This document shows positions 46,099 through 56,975 of a stretch of DNA of 64,000 bases, in pieces. Position 1 is the first letter of the stretch. Every line of letters begins with the position of its first letter. The position numbers and the translations under genes were made by a program. The DNA is from Suillus spraguei (lineage: Eukaryota > Basidiomycota > Agaricomycetes > Boletales > Suillaceae), in the NCBI GenBank assembly GCA_016800925.1, contig JABCPU010000187.1, positions 62,001 through 126,000 on the forward strand, given 5' to 3'. A model generated the notes under the pieces. That model searched no databases, had not been told where the DNA came from, and saw nothing but the letters and a program-made list of their open reading frames with translations.

Positions 46099-47949
46099 AA
46101 TTATTAGTGGTAGTCAGAGTGAACGATTATGAAGCGATTCGGAATGTGATTCAAAAAACGATTTTGGACGCTAAGAATCGGATTTTGAGCTTAATCGGAT
46201 TCTGCACTGTGAATTCAACTGCATTTCTTTTATTTAAATTTTATATCTAATTAAATATGCTTGTCCTGGCATGCAAGCAACTGTACCCTCTGCGTGTTTG
46301 AGCAACATGGCACCCAAAGACAAAGACATCCAACAAGCATCATCGCCAAGAAAGCGCCCGTCAAAAAGGGCAAAAAAGGGCAGCTAGCAGGCACGATTAA
46401 AGGCGGAGATACTGCGGAGGCGAAGGTCGAGGATGAAAAAGATGACGAGAAAGTCCCTGATATTGAGTGCATGAAATATATCAGAGAACATATAAAACAT
46501 AACTCACCTTAGGAACTGTTAGCTGGGCAGATACTTTGACTTGGTCCCTGGTCAGTACTGTGACATCTGACGACGCCATTCGAAAGGGATTGTACTCTGA
46601 GCCAGGCGCGAATGCATCAACTAAAAATGGAGGAGGGGCAAAGAAAACAGAACACCACTGAGCACTCTGCAACTTGGGTTCTGTTTGACGGCCACAAGGA
46701 GTATGGCTGTGCATTGGAAATTGCACTCGGCAACCCAAAAGCAAAAGCACTGCGACAAGCATGGGTGCGAAAGATTAAAGGCCGAATGCAGATGTATGAC
46801 ATCATTTAATTCTGGGATGTTCTCGCAGTCTCACCTTTTGGCACGGCAAGGGCAATTTGCTCGTTCTGGGAGTTGTTGGTAAACACAGGATCAGATGCGA
46901 GTTTGGTGCAGATTTGGTCAAAGGTATATGGGGACACTCGAAGACTCTCGCGAAACATGTCAGGACGTCGTGGCTTTAGTATATCTAGCACATGACGCAT
47001 TTGAGATGGGCCACGAGGAAGCTGATTGCGAGCCATCTGGTAGCGGTGTGAATAGGAATCACGGATGAATTCACGCACGAGCTGGCCAAGTTGTGCCTCT
47101 GCAGTGGGTGCACTTGCATCAAGCTCATCATCAGCCTCGGTGCCTGAGTCAAGGTTTGATCCTGCAGATTCAGATTCAGTGTCCGAGTCGGTGCTTGAGT
47201 CTAGCCTGGACACAGTACTCAAACTGGATAGATCTGAGTATACAGACGAGTCGTCTGAAGGTTCATTGGTGTCTGACTGGGAGGTAGAAGACAAGGAGTC
47301 AGTGGTGGGGGAACTTGAGTCGGAACTCATGGACATACTAGTATTGGAGTTCAAGTCTGAAAATGGCGAGTCTCCATTCTCAAGAACACCATCTGAGCTG
47401 TTGAACTCATACCCTGTAAGATTTTCGAGCCTCCGTTGGCGACGCAGCCGGATTTGAGCTCGTTTTTTCTTTACCTGCAACGCAAACATAATTGGATTTT
47501 GTACTTGCACTTGCCTTTGCGTTCATTGTGGCATCTTGAGTAGTCCGTGTCGCTGGTGTGTCCGAAACAGAATCTATAGGATAATTGCAAGTATATTCAC
47601 CTGTAAGGTAGTACTTTAGCATACATGTAAGCTTTACCTACGTGCTTATCAAATCAACGTCATGTGACTTTTCCCCTTATGTTCCGTTGTCGGAAGTCGG
47701 ACTCGAGTCTCCTACCTACCATCATCTGTTCATCTACATAAACTCAAGAAATTCACAGTTTCGTCCTGTTATTTCGTTTAGTGTTCCTCGCCAATTCCCT
47801 AGCTTGGTCACAATAAGTACATGAATCCAACGAGAATTGCATTGAAAATCCGTACTCCCAGCTGCAGCTGAATGTTCAAAGTAAGCAGCGATTTTCACAC
47901 GATTTGAGAATTGCTCCGTAATCGTTCACTCTGACTACCACCAATAATT
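46099..47949. mobile_element. 1.85-kb Harbinger-like element with 31-bp inverted repeats
   Basis: The left end (46,099-46,129) starts AATTATTAGTGGTAGTCAGA; the right end (47,919-47,949) is its inverse with one mismatch. Target duplication is unclear because the ends include palindromic AATT (a 4-bp AATT TSD fits). Inside, the minus strand encodes the N-terminal part of a HARBI1/DDE_4-type transposase. The opposite strand has a Lys-rich ORF (46,261-46,512) and one ending KGRMQMYDII (46,612-46,809) that I cannot place. The catalytic domain is missing, so it is non-autonomous. Confidence 0.75.
46806..47510 (-). pseudogene. N-terminal part of a Harbinger-like transposase
   Basis: The minus strand encodes a basic stretch (KKKRAQIRLRRQRRLENLTG), a very acidic Ser/Asp-rich region of about 90 residues, then LVREFIRDSYSHRYQMARNQ, RGPSQMRHVLDILKPRRPDM and FRESLRVSPYTFDQICTKLA with DPVFTNNSQNEQIA. 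The last part matches the region just before the DDE domain in basidiomycete HARBI1-like transposases. The expected next block (xQLAxALxRFGHxGN) is absent and the frame ends. The TIR-bounded element is too short to hold the rest. Confidence 0.65.
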
Positions 47950-47993
47950 TTCATATCGATAGACCAGAATCTGTAAAACACAGCAAATATTGA

Positions 47994-48054
47994 CTACTCA
48001 CTTTGTTTGCTGGTTTCTAGTTGCTGACCAACAGTCAGTAAACAAAGTGAGTAA
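47994..48054. repeat. Perfect-looking hairpin, 19-bp arms
   Basis: CTACTCACTTTGTTTGCTG at 47,994-48,012 and its near inverse CAGTAAACAAAGTGAGTAA at 48,036-48,054 (17 of 19 pair) around a 23-base loop. It lies just right of the Harbinger-like element. Could be a tiny foldback element. Confidence 0.6.
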
Positions 48055-48202
48055 GCCGCTTTTGTTTATTGTTGGAGTGAAACCAAACAGAGGCGCACAC
48101 ACTAGCTACTTTTGTAACTTGCTTGTGGAATACTAGTACGACAACCGCTGATCATCATCATCATGCACTCGACATACACATACTAGATGCTGCAAAGCAG
48201 TA

Positions 48203-48400
48203 GTGCGTTGTTTGTCCATACATGACACGACATTGAAGGCCGTAGCACAAGTAACAGGATTCAGCCATCAAGCAGTCAGTCGAGTTCGTCGGCTCTCGCA
48301 ACTCACAGGTTCAGTCGCTCGAACATCGCTGGAAAGTGGTCGTCCTCGTCTACTTGCAGCACAGGACATCGCAGTAAGTGTAGGTACAAAAGTATCTTGA
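48203..48400 (+). pseudogene. Tc1-like transposase fragment (HTH domain)
   Basis: Encodes a helix-turn-helix with TTLKAVAQVTGFSHQAVSRV, RRLSQLTGSVARTS and GRPRLLAAQDIA, which is the N-terminal DNA-binding pattern of Tc1-like transposases (ending GRPRxLxxxDI). No catalytic domain follows; 48,400-48,806 holds only short ORFs. Confidence 0.6.
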
Positions 48401-48806
48401 ATTTAACACCTAGTACCTTATTTCATGTGTCATCAACAAAAGCCACACTGTCCAATGATCAGTCAAATGGGTACCAGACAGTACAATACGTACCAGGTTT
48501 TCACACTTCAGCTGTTTCCATAATTATGCAAGTTGACACATCCGAAGTAGGACCCGAAAGTGTTTGGCTGCGCGCTTGCCACCGCACACTAAGACCACGT
48601 AAGAGCATGGTGCGGATATCTCACTTCTCGCGTACATCGCACCTCACGCGGACGAGTCTTTTGAACATGATGTCAACCTTATGTTGATATATAATATTGT
48701 GTAATCAACATCAGCGCTACCTTCTAACTACACCTCCTGATCGTCGAATAAGTTGTAACAGTCATCGACAGCCAGAGTGACCAGTATAAACAAATGACAC
48801 AGATGT

Positions 48807-51229
48807 TCAAGTCTTTTTCTTAAACAGACCAAAGAACTTTCCTTTACGTTCCTTTTCCTCGATACGCCTCCGCACCTCCTCCTCCATCTCCTCCTCAGAG
48901 ATAGCACCCCCCATCATAGAATACCACATAACAGTAACGATACCGATGGCAGCCGTCAACACACATCTACCAAACCCCGCATCGTCAGTGCAAGTATATC
49001 GCTCAGCCCCAAAGGGACTCACCCAGCCATCGCCAAGATGCCTTTAACCAACCAACCGAGCTTCTGGAACCACGGGCCAAGCGGGAGACCAGACAAATTA
49101 GTCGGACTCGCGTGTCCTGCAGCATTGCCACTCGAGGGAAGCCCAAGCATAGCACACTGGTCGTACATAAACGACGGCACGCGGCCCACTGCCTGTTCTT
49201 GTATCTGAAGCGGAGCTATTATGAACTGGGCCGCAAGGCCCGATTCGAGATGCCATTCGATGTGACCTGTATGATAATGATGTAAGCAAGTGTTTCTCCT
49301 GAAGGACGGTTGTAGACTTTCAGTGAAAGATCCATGCGCCAGGGTTATCAGCGACGAAGCGGAGCGTGACGGAACCTCCGCCAGTGATGGTCACAGTGTC
49401 GCGACGCACTGGGTTTGCTTGTCCTTCGATTAGCGGTGGGTTCAGTGACGGATCGTCGGAGGTGTAATCTGTCACTCTGTTGACAATCTGCACCTTGTAT
49501 CCGTGCAAATGGCTAGAACGTAACATCAGTGTTGTTCAAGGCTGTAGGGGAGAGCAGGCGTACAAGGGATGCATCCCTTTATCGGCGTTCTGCACCACAA
49601 GGTCGATCACCTCTCCGTAGTTGTACACAAAGCTGTACGGCCCGTATGCCACTGAGCTAGTAGCATTTTCGCCCAGGCTCAGCACGCTCATGATCGCGGG
49701 TACCACTGGCGAATTGTAGACCACGTCGTTAATGTACGCATGATTTGTCCCATCATTCATCGTCGCGAAGTTGAACTGAAGTTGAAGGGTAGTTGTTGGG
49801 GGGGGCGCAGGGATGATATCGGTGGGAACGAGAGCGCTGTCGTTTGTCATGGTATAGGAGGAGACGGGGGACAGAGTAGTGAGGTTAGAGGAGGTGGAGT
49901 ACGTGATGCTGGAGGTGATATCTGCAAGTATTTTGAAAGGTAGTAGAATGAGTGGTGGGATCGAATACAGGAAAGGGAATAGCCTACTGGGATTTAGAGT
50001 ACTGGGAACCCTGTCAAACATGCTTGTATCCATGTTTGCATGAATGGCCCAGTTTGACGACGTATCGTTCCTCGCAGTAACAAGCACAGAGTAACGTTGA
50101 GCCACTGAGACACTCAGCATATCGACGGGCTGCTCCTGCGTGTCTGTCTGCAGTAAAATGAGTATACCGAGTCGCAAGAAGCGTGCAGAACTAAACGCAC
50201 ACCGTCAACTTCGATAATTCGCATCTCATGCCCGTCGATCCAGAAGTAGAAGCCTGCGAACGCGCCCAAATTGATTATGCGTAGTCTGTACGTTTTACCA
50301 GGCTCGAATGGAAGGGTCGAGTTCTCGTTGAACCCTACGGCGCTTGTTACCGGAGATGGCTTACTCCCTGAGATGGGTGGTAGGTAGGAACCATTTTGGG
50401 AAAAATATATGAGAGCAGAATCTGCAAGCCAATGCAAGAGCCATCGATCAGTATACCACGATGAACTATAGAGCGAGACAACCCACCAGGAATAGGCTCC
50501 GCCCCGCCTGGATTTGCTATGTTGATGAAGGATTGTATGAGGACGGGCTGCTCTGTGTGGTACCAGTCACTCATCGAAATAGTGAACTCGGCATCGTAAT
50601 CCGCGGCATAAGTCTCATTTGGAGAATGCAGCAAAAGAGGGGTGCGCAGACCATCCACATATGTTCCCTGCACACGAAATTTAGTAACGTAATTGAAGGG
50701 CAGGCGAAGTAGAGAAGCGAGAAGTGTGGTTACCTTTGCATGACCATGTGCCCAGTATGTTCCGACTTGGCCGGAGGTGTTGATGGGTACAACGTAATCA
50801 AACGTCTGGCCTTTGGGTATACCACTTGAGGAGAAAAATAATTAAAAAAATAATTGATAATGGGGAGAGTGAATACCATTGCGAGACACCCAGTGCTCCG
50901 TCCATCCAGGAAGTCGAGTTGAAGTACATGCCATGGTGGTGTAGCGTCGCAAGTTGATCGATGCTGTTGGTCACATGGACAAGCAATGAATCTGTTGTGG
51001 ATACCTCAATCGGTGGAGGTCTAAATCATGGATAGAAATATTAGTTGTATGTCGGGTCTAATTTAAGAGAGACATACGGCCAGGTTCCATTGACGCCAAT
51101 GACGCGACGTTCAAAGAGGCCATCTGGGTTTGCGTCCAGAACGTAGGTGACGTTCCACCAGAGTTCCTGTACACCCGCTATTGCAGGGGACGAGAGAGCA
51201 AGCAAGGGAAGTAACTGGCGGTACCACAT
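48807..51229 (-). CDS. FET3: Fet3-type multicopper ferroxidase (high-affinity iron uptake)
   Basis: Oxidises Fe(II) outside the plasma membrane for passage through Ftr1. ATG 51,229 gives signal peptide MWYRQLLPLLALSSPAIAG, then VQELWWNVTYVLDANPDGLF. Copper sites in order: TLHHHGMYFN, GTYWAHGHAKGTYVDG, HPFHLHGYKV (joined across an intron), and HCHIEWHLESG. After a linker comes a membrane anchor (CVLTAAIGIVTVMWYSM) and a charged cytosolic tail (EEEVRRRIEEKERKGKFFG LFKKKT). Iron-handling landmarks typical of Fet3, and the divergent FTR1 partner, support the assignment over laccase. All other introns checked are GT-AG with fitting phases. The intron at 49,267-49,321, inside HCH of the last copper motif, starts GAAAGT instead of GTAAGT; unspliced, the frame stops right after WIFH. 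Function therefore depends on this site. Confidence 0.93.
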
Positions 51230-51375
51230 TATGAATACCCTGAGACAGTGATACCTAGATGAGGTCAGTTTCAAAGACGAAAGGATGGTAATCGCCTCTA
51301 AGTAGTGTTAGAAGAGTTCTATTAACGGATAAACGGTACCGAACCTTCAAGTTCATCGAGATGGCCGATATTTTT

Positions 51376-51384
51376 ATCTGATAA
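51376..51384 (+). promoter_or_regulatory. Iron-GATA site ATCTGATAA (1)
   Basis: An exact match to ATCWGATAA, the site bound by iron-sensing GATA repressors of the Urbs1/SreA/Fep1 family. Confidence 0.75.
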
Positions 51385-51479
51385 AATAATTTGAAATTGC
51401 TTCACATGTCACATCGGACCTTTTATAATCCCTGATTCGCCAAGATGACATTTTCGGTATCGAACTTCCCTTTCGGTCT

Positions 51480-51488
51480 ATCTGATAA
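51480..51488 (+). promoter_or_regulatory. Iron-GATA site ATCTGATAA (2)
   Basis: Second exact ATCWGATAA match in the FET3-FTR1 intergenic region, 104 bases from the first. Confidence 0.75.
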
Positions 51489-51551
51489 GCCCATGACATT
51501 TTGATGTCCCTTTATTTCGGCGTTCGGTGTCAAGTGATCGCACTACTTCAT

Positions 51552-51560
51552 ATCAGATAA
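51552..51560 (+). promoter_or_regulatory. Iron-GATA site ATCAGATAA (3)
   Basis: Third match, 35 bases before the FTR1 start codon, so probably within or beside the FTR1 transcript start. Confidence 0.75.
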
Positions 51561-51594
51561 ATCTTATAGCATTCATCTGCACTCCCCACCCACA

Positions 51595-53149
51595 ATGACA
51601 GCCCAAAATTTGTTCAGCGTTAGTATATTCTTTATCGTCTTCAGAGAAACTCTTGAAGCCGTCATCATCGTGTCCGTACTCCTTGGTCTCGTCGAGCAAA
51701 TCGTCCATGGCGAGAACGACAACTTCTCGACGCTTGCGGCGCGCTATCACCCTGCCAACAACAACAACGGTGAAACAACTGTAGCAGAAGAAGAATCAGA
51801 TGCTACCATGAAGAGGCGCCTGATCCGCAAACTTAGAATGCAGGTATGTTCAACTGCAGTACTAAAGTTGAAAGCGTTATTGACTCGCGAGCAACAAGGT
51901 TTTTGCTGGCGCAGGCATAGGCTTGTTCCTCTCGTTCGCATTGGGTGCCGCATTCATCGCAGTCTGGTTCACTCAGGCGTCCAATTTATGGGTCAAGGCA
52001 GAAAATCTCTGGGAAGGTCTGTATTTTGCATTCAAATCTAGTCCTTTCTCTCACTACATTAACTGACACACTTTACGTCCTCAGGTATCTTTGAACTTAT
52101 TGCATCCCTGATGATTTTCGTCATGGGTATCACCATGCTCAAGTTGGACAGGGCCAAAGCCAAATGGCGCGTAAAGCTTCAGCGCGCCTTTAGTAATGAA
52201 CGTCTGTACCCTTCCTTCCTCTTGTCCTTACTTCTGTTCATGTGCTTATTGATCTTTAGATGTCGATGGTAGAACGAAGACTGGGAAATGGGTGCTCTTA
52301 GTCCTTCCAATGATCACTGTCCTGCGTGAAGGTTAGTCTTGTCCCTGGACATCTTTACCAAATGATGCCACCATGCTGAAAACTAATGCGTAACATTTCG
52401 CAGGAATTGAAGCTGTCGTCTTCGTTGGCGGTGTCGCGCTCGGACAGCCCGCAAAGTCAATTCCAATTGCAGCAATCGTTGGCCTTTTTTGTGGCCTTGT
52501 TTGTGGTTACTTCATTTACCAGTTCGCTAGCCGCTCCAGTAAGCTTTTGCTGATAATGTTCTTACACCAACGCTCACTTACCGTACACCAGCTTTGACGA
52601 TTTTCCTTATCGTTATGACTAATTTGATCCTCCTCATTGGTGCTGGCCTATTCAGTAAAGCTGTCTGGTCTTTCCAACAGAACGCCTATAACAATTTACT
52701 TGGCATTGATGTTGACGACGAAGTTGGTAATGGAGCTGGAACGTACGACGTTCGCGGGAATGTATGGCATCTTGATTGCTGTAATCCTGAGACCGATTTG
52801 TCATGGAGCATATTCAATGCTGTATTGGGATGGACAAATAGCGCCACTCAGGGCAGCGTGCTGAGTTACGTATTCTATTGGATCATGGTAATCGTGGCAC
52901 TGGTGCATATGAAGTTCAAAGAGGTGTGTTCGTTTCATATTTATTTTACCTCGCTAAACTGGACAATATTAGGGTCGTACCAAGCTTCTCTGGTTGGAGT
53001 CTGCAGCAGGCACGCGCAGGCGACTTGCAGCTGAAAGACGAGCAGAGGAAGCGGCTATCGGAATCGATGAGAAAGCTGCGAATAGCCCCGCCATAAGCAC
53101 CGCTGAAAGTCCCCTTGCTAGTGGAGGTTTACCGAAACTCAGCCAGTGA
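51595..53149 (+). CDS. FTR1: Ftr1 high-affinity iron permease
   Basis: Plasma-membrane Fe(III) permease working with Fet3. ATG 51,595: FFIVFRETLEAVIIVSVLLG holds the first RExxE iron motif (RETLE). Introns then give VFAGAGIGLFLSFALGAAFI, IFELIASLMIFVMGITMLKL, and WVLLVLPMITVLREGIEAVV with the second motif REGIE followed by FVGG. Later helices: IAAIVGLFCGLVCGYFIYQF, LTIFLIVMTNLILLIGAGLF, then DVRGNVWHLDCCNPE and VLSYVFYWIMVIVALVHMKF. The C-terminus is basic then Ala/Ser-rich, ending LPKLSQ. Seven or so helices and about 380 residues, normal for fungal Ftr1. Six short GT-AG introns, phases fit. No lesion seen. Confidence 0.96.
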
Positions 53150-54370
53150 TACCGATATCCTCCAACCGGCCCTATCGCTCGGTTCTCTGTGGTTTATGGA
53201 TACATTGACACTGGCGATAGGTACTAGTAGTGAGCCAATTCTGTCGTATAAAGTTCCGTTATCGTAGATATGTCAAATCAGTACCTTTTGTGACCTAGCA
53301 GTCGTGTGTAGATCTGCGCCATATGTACATCGTAAGGCCTTAAGGCCCCGTCCCAATTCACTATATTCAATCTCTGCAAAAAAATATTTGTTTGACTTGT
53401 CAGGCCTAAGTCTACTTTCATATTGATAGACTTGTTACTTGTGGAGCTGGACAAACAAAAGGGCCCCGCTACCTGGGCAAAATCAAGTACCTTTGAAAGG
53501 GCGGCGCCTTCCCTGGACATTGCCGGATGCACATTCCCCAAACATGGTGTCTGTCACGACCAGAAATGTGCGACGATCGCGAGCTGGAGCAACTCCCGAG
53601 TCCCGAATTTCTTCCATCGTGGGGGTTATAAAATGCGAGAACCCTTAATTGCCTCACTCGATGTCGATGATGATGATCGGATCAACAAGGGCATCAGTAT
53701 TGAATTTCATATCGCCTTATCTGATTACACGATGGCATCGGCCGATTATCAGATTAGATGTTATGAGCCCAGAAGGTTACGCACAGCCATTTCGTAGTGG
53801 CAGACTTCGTATCAGGGGACATGAGCACGTCACTGTTCACAAATATCATAGTCCCGTCTTTTCGCATATTAAGCCCAAGGATATGGACAGTCCTTGGCAG
53901 GAGGACGGGAACATGTGCATGTGCTTCGATATGATACTCGGATCTACATATTCACGGTAGAAGCATCCCGACGTGTGCTTGGACCTACCAAGGAAGCAGC
54001 GCTAAATATTAATAGACCTGACGATGAGTGGAGTGTGGCGTTATATCAAACGGCAAAAATCAATACCGACTCGAAGCTCAGTCGGTGCCTGAAATCTGAG
54101 ATGTGGCCATGTCAAGATAATGGCGCAACTAGCCTCCGACTTGCATCTGTTTCGACTTTTATGTAATAGCCAAAATGTCTCATGATCTTCTTCAGCACTA
54201 TGGTCATGAATTAATGACACGCGGCTTTGATAAGTGATATACTCACCTATGATATTGCTCAGCGCCGTGCCTAAAGAATACACGCTACTTGAATGGAATA
54301 ATAATTCTAGAAGTACAAATGATTTATAGGTCAGGTCTCGTGTCGACAGGTGTCACGCCTTAGGGGTGTA
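53150..54370. other. Intergenic, no gene recognised
   Basis: Trailer of FTR1. A plus ORF at 53,423-53,797 has no recognisable domain. An inverted pair TTATCTGATTA/ATTATCAGATTA surrounds 53,717-53,758; the first contains a reverse ATCAGATAA, but no neighbouring start codon makes it meaningful. Confidence 0.45.
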
Positions 54371-56611
54371 TCAGATATCAAGGCGGAAAAGACAGTACAG
54401 TAGTGTGGGAGTGGCACAGACTGGGCATGCAGACCTGGCCATCACAGCATCGATAATGCACCTTGAGCAAACACGTTTCAACACAAACGAAAGGAACAAG
54501 TAACTAAATTTACAAACCTGTTGCAAAATACGTGGCCGCACATCGTTGCAGTTACATCTTCGCTAGGATCTCGAAGGCAAACTCTGCAGTAAAGGGAGGA
54601 TCGCCCATTGCCGGATGGAGAATCCACAGGGGGCACTTCAGCACCATCATTATGTTCCTGTTGAGGTGGCAAAGAGCCTGATGAAGTAACCACCGACGGT
54701 AAATGAACGCAACTAGAGGTTGCTGACGAAGGTTGCGACGGAGCGCTTGTTGCAACAAGGTATGCACGGTTCTCTCTAACGTACTCTGGTATCGAATCCG
54801 CAGATACAAACACGACGGAACGGTCAGAAAGAGGGCTCGATGGAGTTGATGAACGATCGGCGTCAGAGAAGTAACCGGCCGAACCTTCCGAAGTCAGCGG
54901 AGACTGTGGATGATAGCCTGCAGAATGCGACCGATCATCCTGAGTATTACTCGGGGGCCTGAAGCTGCCATGCTCAGATGGGGTTGGAGAAGGGACAAGG
55001 TTCCGTGTGAAATGATCGCCCAATTCAGGGAGAGGCTCAACCTCAGAGGGAAGGGACCCTATAAACTGAGCGGAGTGGACTTGCACAGGTATCAAGGTCG
55101 CCGAAAATTTTGTGCCATTTTCAGGGGACTCTGTTGAGTGTGTGATATCAGGTTCCAATCTAGGAACACAGGGGTCACAATCTGGAGGGTTATCGACCTG
55201 CTCGTGACTCATGTCCATGTCAAGAACTATCAATTGGTCGTTGGATACCTCTGGAGGGAACTGACAAACACATCTCAGAAATCGTGTATTAAGATCCGAA
55301 ACTACACGAACCATGTTGTGATCTTCACTCTGTGAATTAGTCGAGTCGAGGGGAACGTCAGGTTGGTTTGAACGCATGCGTTCATAAACTGTTAGATCTT
55401 GTACGATGCTGCGAGCATCGGGTGCGGAATGCTGCGCAGACATGGAGAATGCATTAGCATCAGTCCCGAAAGAATTCGGATCACGAATCTTACTTGCTCT
55501 CGTATATTCACTTCACAAGGAATCGTGTCGCACTCCATGGGTGCAGTATCCAACTGGAGGTCGGTGATACTACTCTCCTCCGTCAAGCTCATAACAACTT
55601 CAGAAAGACGTGTTGAGTCATCAAGACTGTGGCGTGGGGGTAATGGTGAGTGGGTGGGAGTCAAGTCATGGGAAAGCCCCCCATAAACCTCGTGTTTCAA
55701 TTCCGGCGAGGGTTCTTCATCCTGCACGTCCATGTCGTGCGCTGATGAATCTGTAGCTCCTTGGGATTCCAGGGTCATCACAAAATCACAGGCCATCGAG
55801 TCCTCACGTTTGACAGGCCCAAGCGAATCCACAGACAACGCAGTCTCCTCAAGCTCGCCACTCACACCATGATCAAGAACCGTCTCATTCACCAAAGTAT
55901 CAGTGCGCTTGCAAATAACGCAACCGCTAGGCCTATCAGCTCTCTCGCAGATCGTGCAGGCACACGAATCAGGTCCATGCCGCGACACGTGCGCATCGAA
56001 AGCCAAGATCGTCGCAAAAGCTTCGCCACAAGCTCCACATGCGAAATTCACCTCAGGTTTGACCTCCGGCGGTGTCTGCGCCATCAACACATCCCCACCA
56101 TCAGATTCAGATTCAGGTTTGGACTCCCGCGTGGACGAAGCACCGAGGAATATGTTGACGCTAGGCTGCTCCGCGGGAACAGGCCTCACAGCTTGGGCGT
56201 ATGGCGGCAGCGAGGATGAATACGAAGATGCAAAAATAGAGGGTGGGCGAGGTGCATGCTTTGCATTTTGATGCTGGATACGGGCTCCGTCGGATGCGAA
56301 TTCCCTGTCGCAGTACCTGCATTCATATCCGGAATGCTTGGCTTCCTCATGTTGATCCAAAGCTTCTCTGGAGCCAAATTGTCGGTCGCAGATATTGCAA
56401 GAGAAGTTGTGTTTCGTTCTCTCGTGCTGATCTCTGGCTTCTGAACTCTTGAACGTGCGGTCGCAGTATGTGCATTCGATCTTGTGCTTAGACTCGGTGT
56501 GCTAGAGGGATAGTTGAGGTTTAGATACTTAGATAGATGCAAAGCGCTTCGCACCATACGGAGTCCATTCTTGTCGGCAAAGGAACGAGAACAATGAGGA
56601 CACCAAGGCAT
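54371..56611 (-). CDS. C2H2 zinc-finger protein with C-terminal RING, gene 1
   Basis: Start MPWCPHCSRSFADKNGLRM near 56,611; an intron joins HTESKHKIECTYCDRTF. Four or more C2H2 fingers follow: CPHC, CTYCDRTF…HERTKH, CNICDRQF…HEEAKH, CRYCDREF…HQNAKH, later CGACGEAF…HVSRH and a CTIC/CVIC knuckle. A long acidic, Ser/Pro-rich middle (about 500 residues) leads to a C-terminal RING: YCRVCLRDPSEDV, CGHVFCNR, intron, CIIDAVMARSACPVC, ending LLYCLFRLDI. The RING follows the C3HC4 order, so a ubiquitin ligase activity is inferred. Combining fingers and RING suggests a nucleic-acid- or protein-guided E3; substrates unknown. A paralogue lies directly upstream on the same strand. Confidence 0.8.
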
Positions 56612-56975
56612 GGTGTAAGCAGCAGATTGGGAGGATGGACTGTCGACACCGTTGAAGCTCCTGTCACACTAACACCAAACCTAACTAGTATTGAAGATGC
56701 TGCAACGCCCGAAGGGGAAGATAGTAAAATATGAGGTTACGAGACAGTTATCTCGGACAACGAAGAGAGGACGAGTCTCGAATGCTGTCCGAACCAGTAC
56801 TTGCCACTTGGCAGTGGATTTAAAGCTGATATGACATAAGCAGAGAGCACTTACACCTGTCACAGGCAGTCACACAATGTCACAAAGGTGTAAGAATGAC
56901 TACCAGCGTCGAATTCGGTACTTCACAACGATGCGCGACAAACAGGCAAGACCCAAATACTACATAGATTGACTG

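Larger units (their letters stand above)
51230..51594. promoter_or_regulatory. Shared divergent promoter of FET3 and FTR1
   Basis: 365 bases separate the two start codons. Besides three ATCWGATAA elements it contains a TATA-like TTTTATAAT at 51,421-51,429 and a GGATAAAC near 51,326. The arrangement predicts joint control by iron level. Confidence 0.8.

Noticed and set aside
50461..50712. Plus-strand ORFs opposite FET3 and other long genes
   Set aside because: Antisense shadows of well-supported coding exons.
53717..53758. Iron-GATA-like site and inverted partner downstream of FTR1
   Set aside because: No gene start nearby and such 9-mers occur by chance; not annotated as regulatory.
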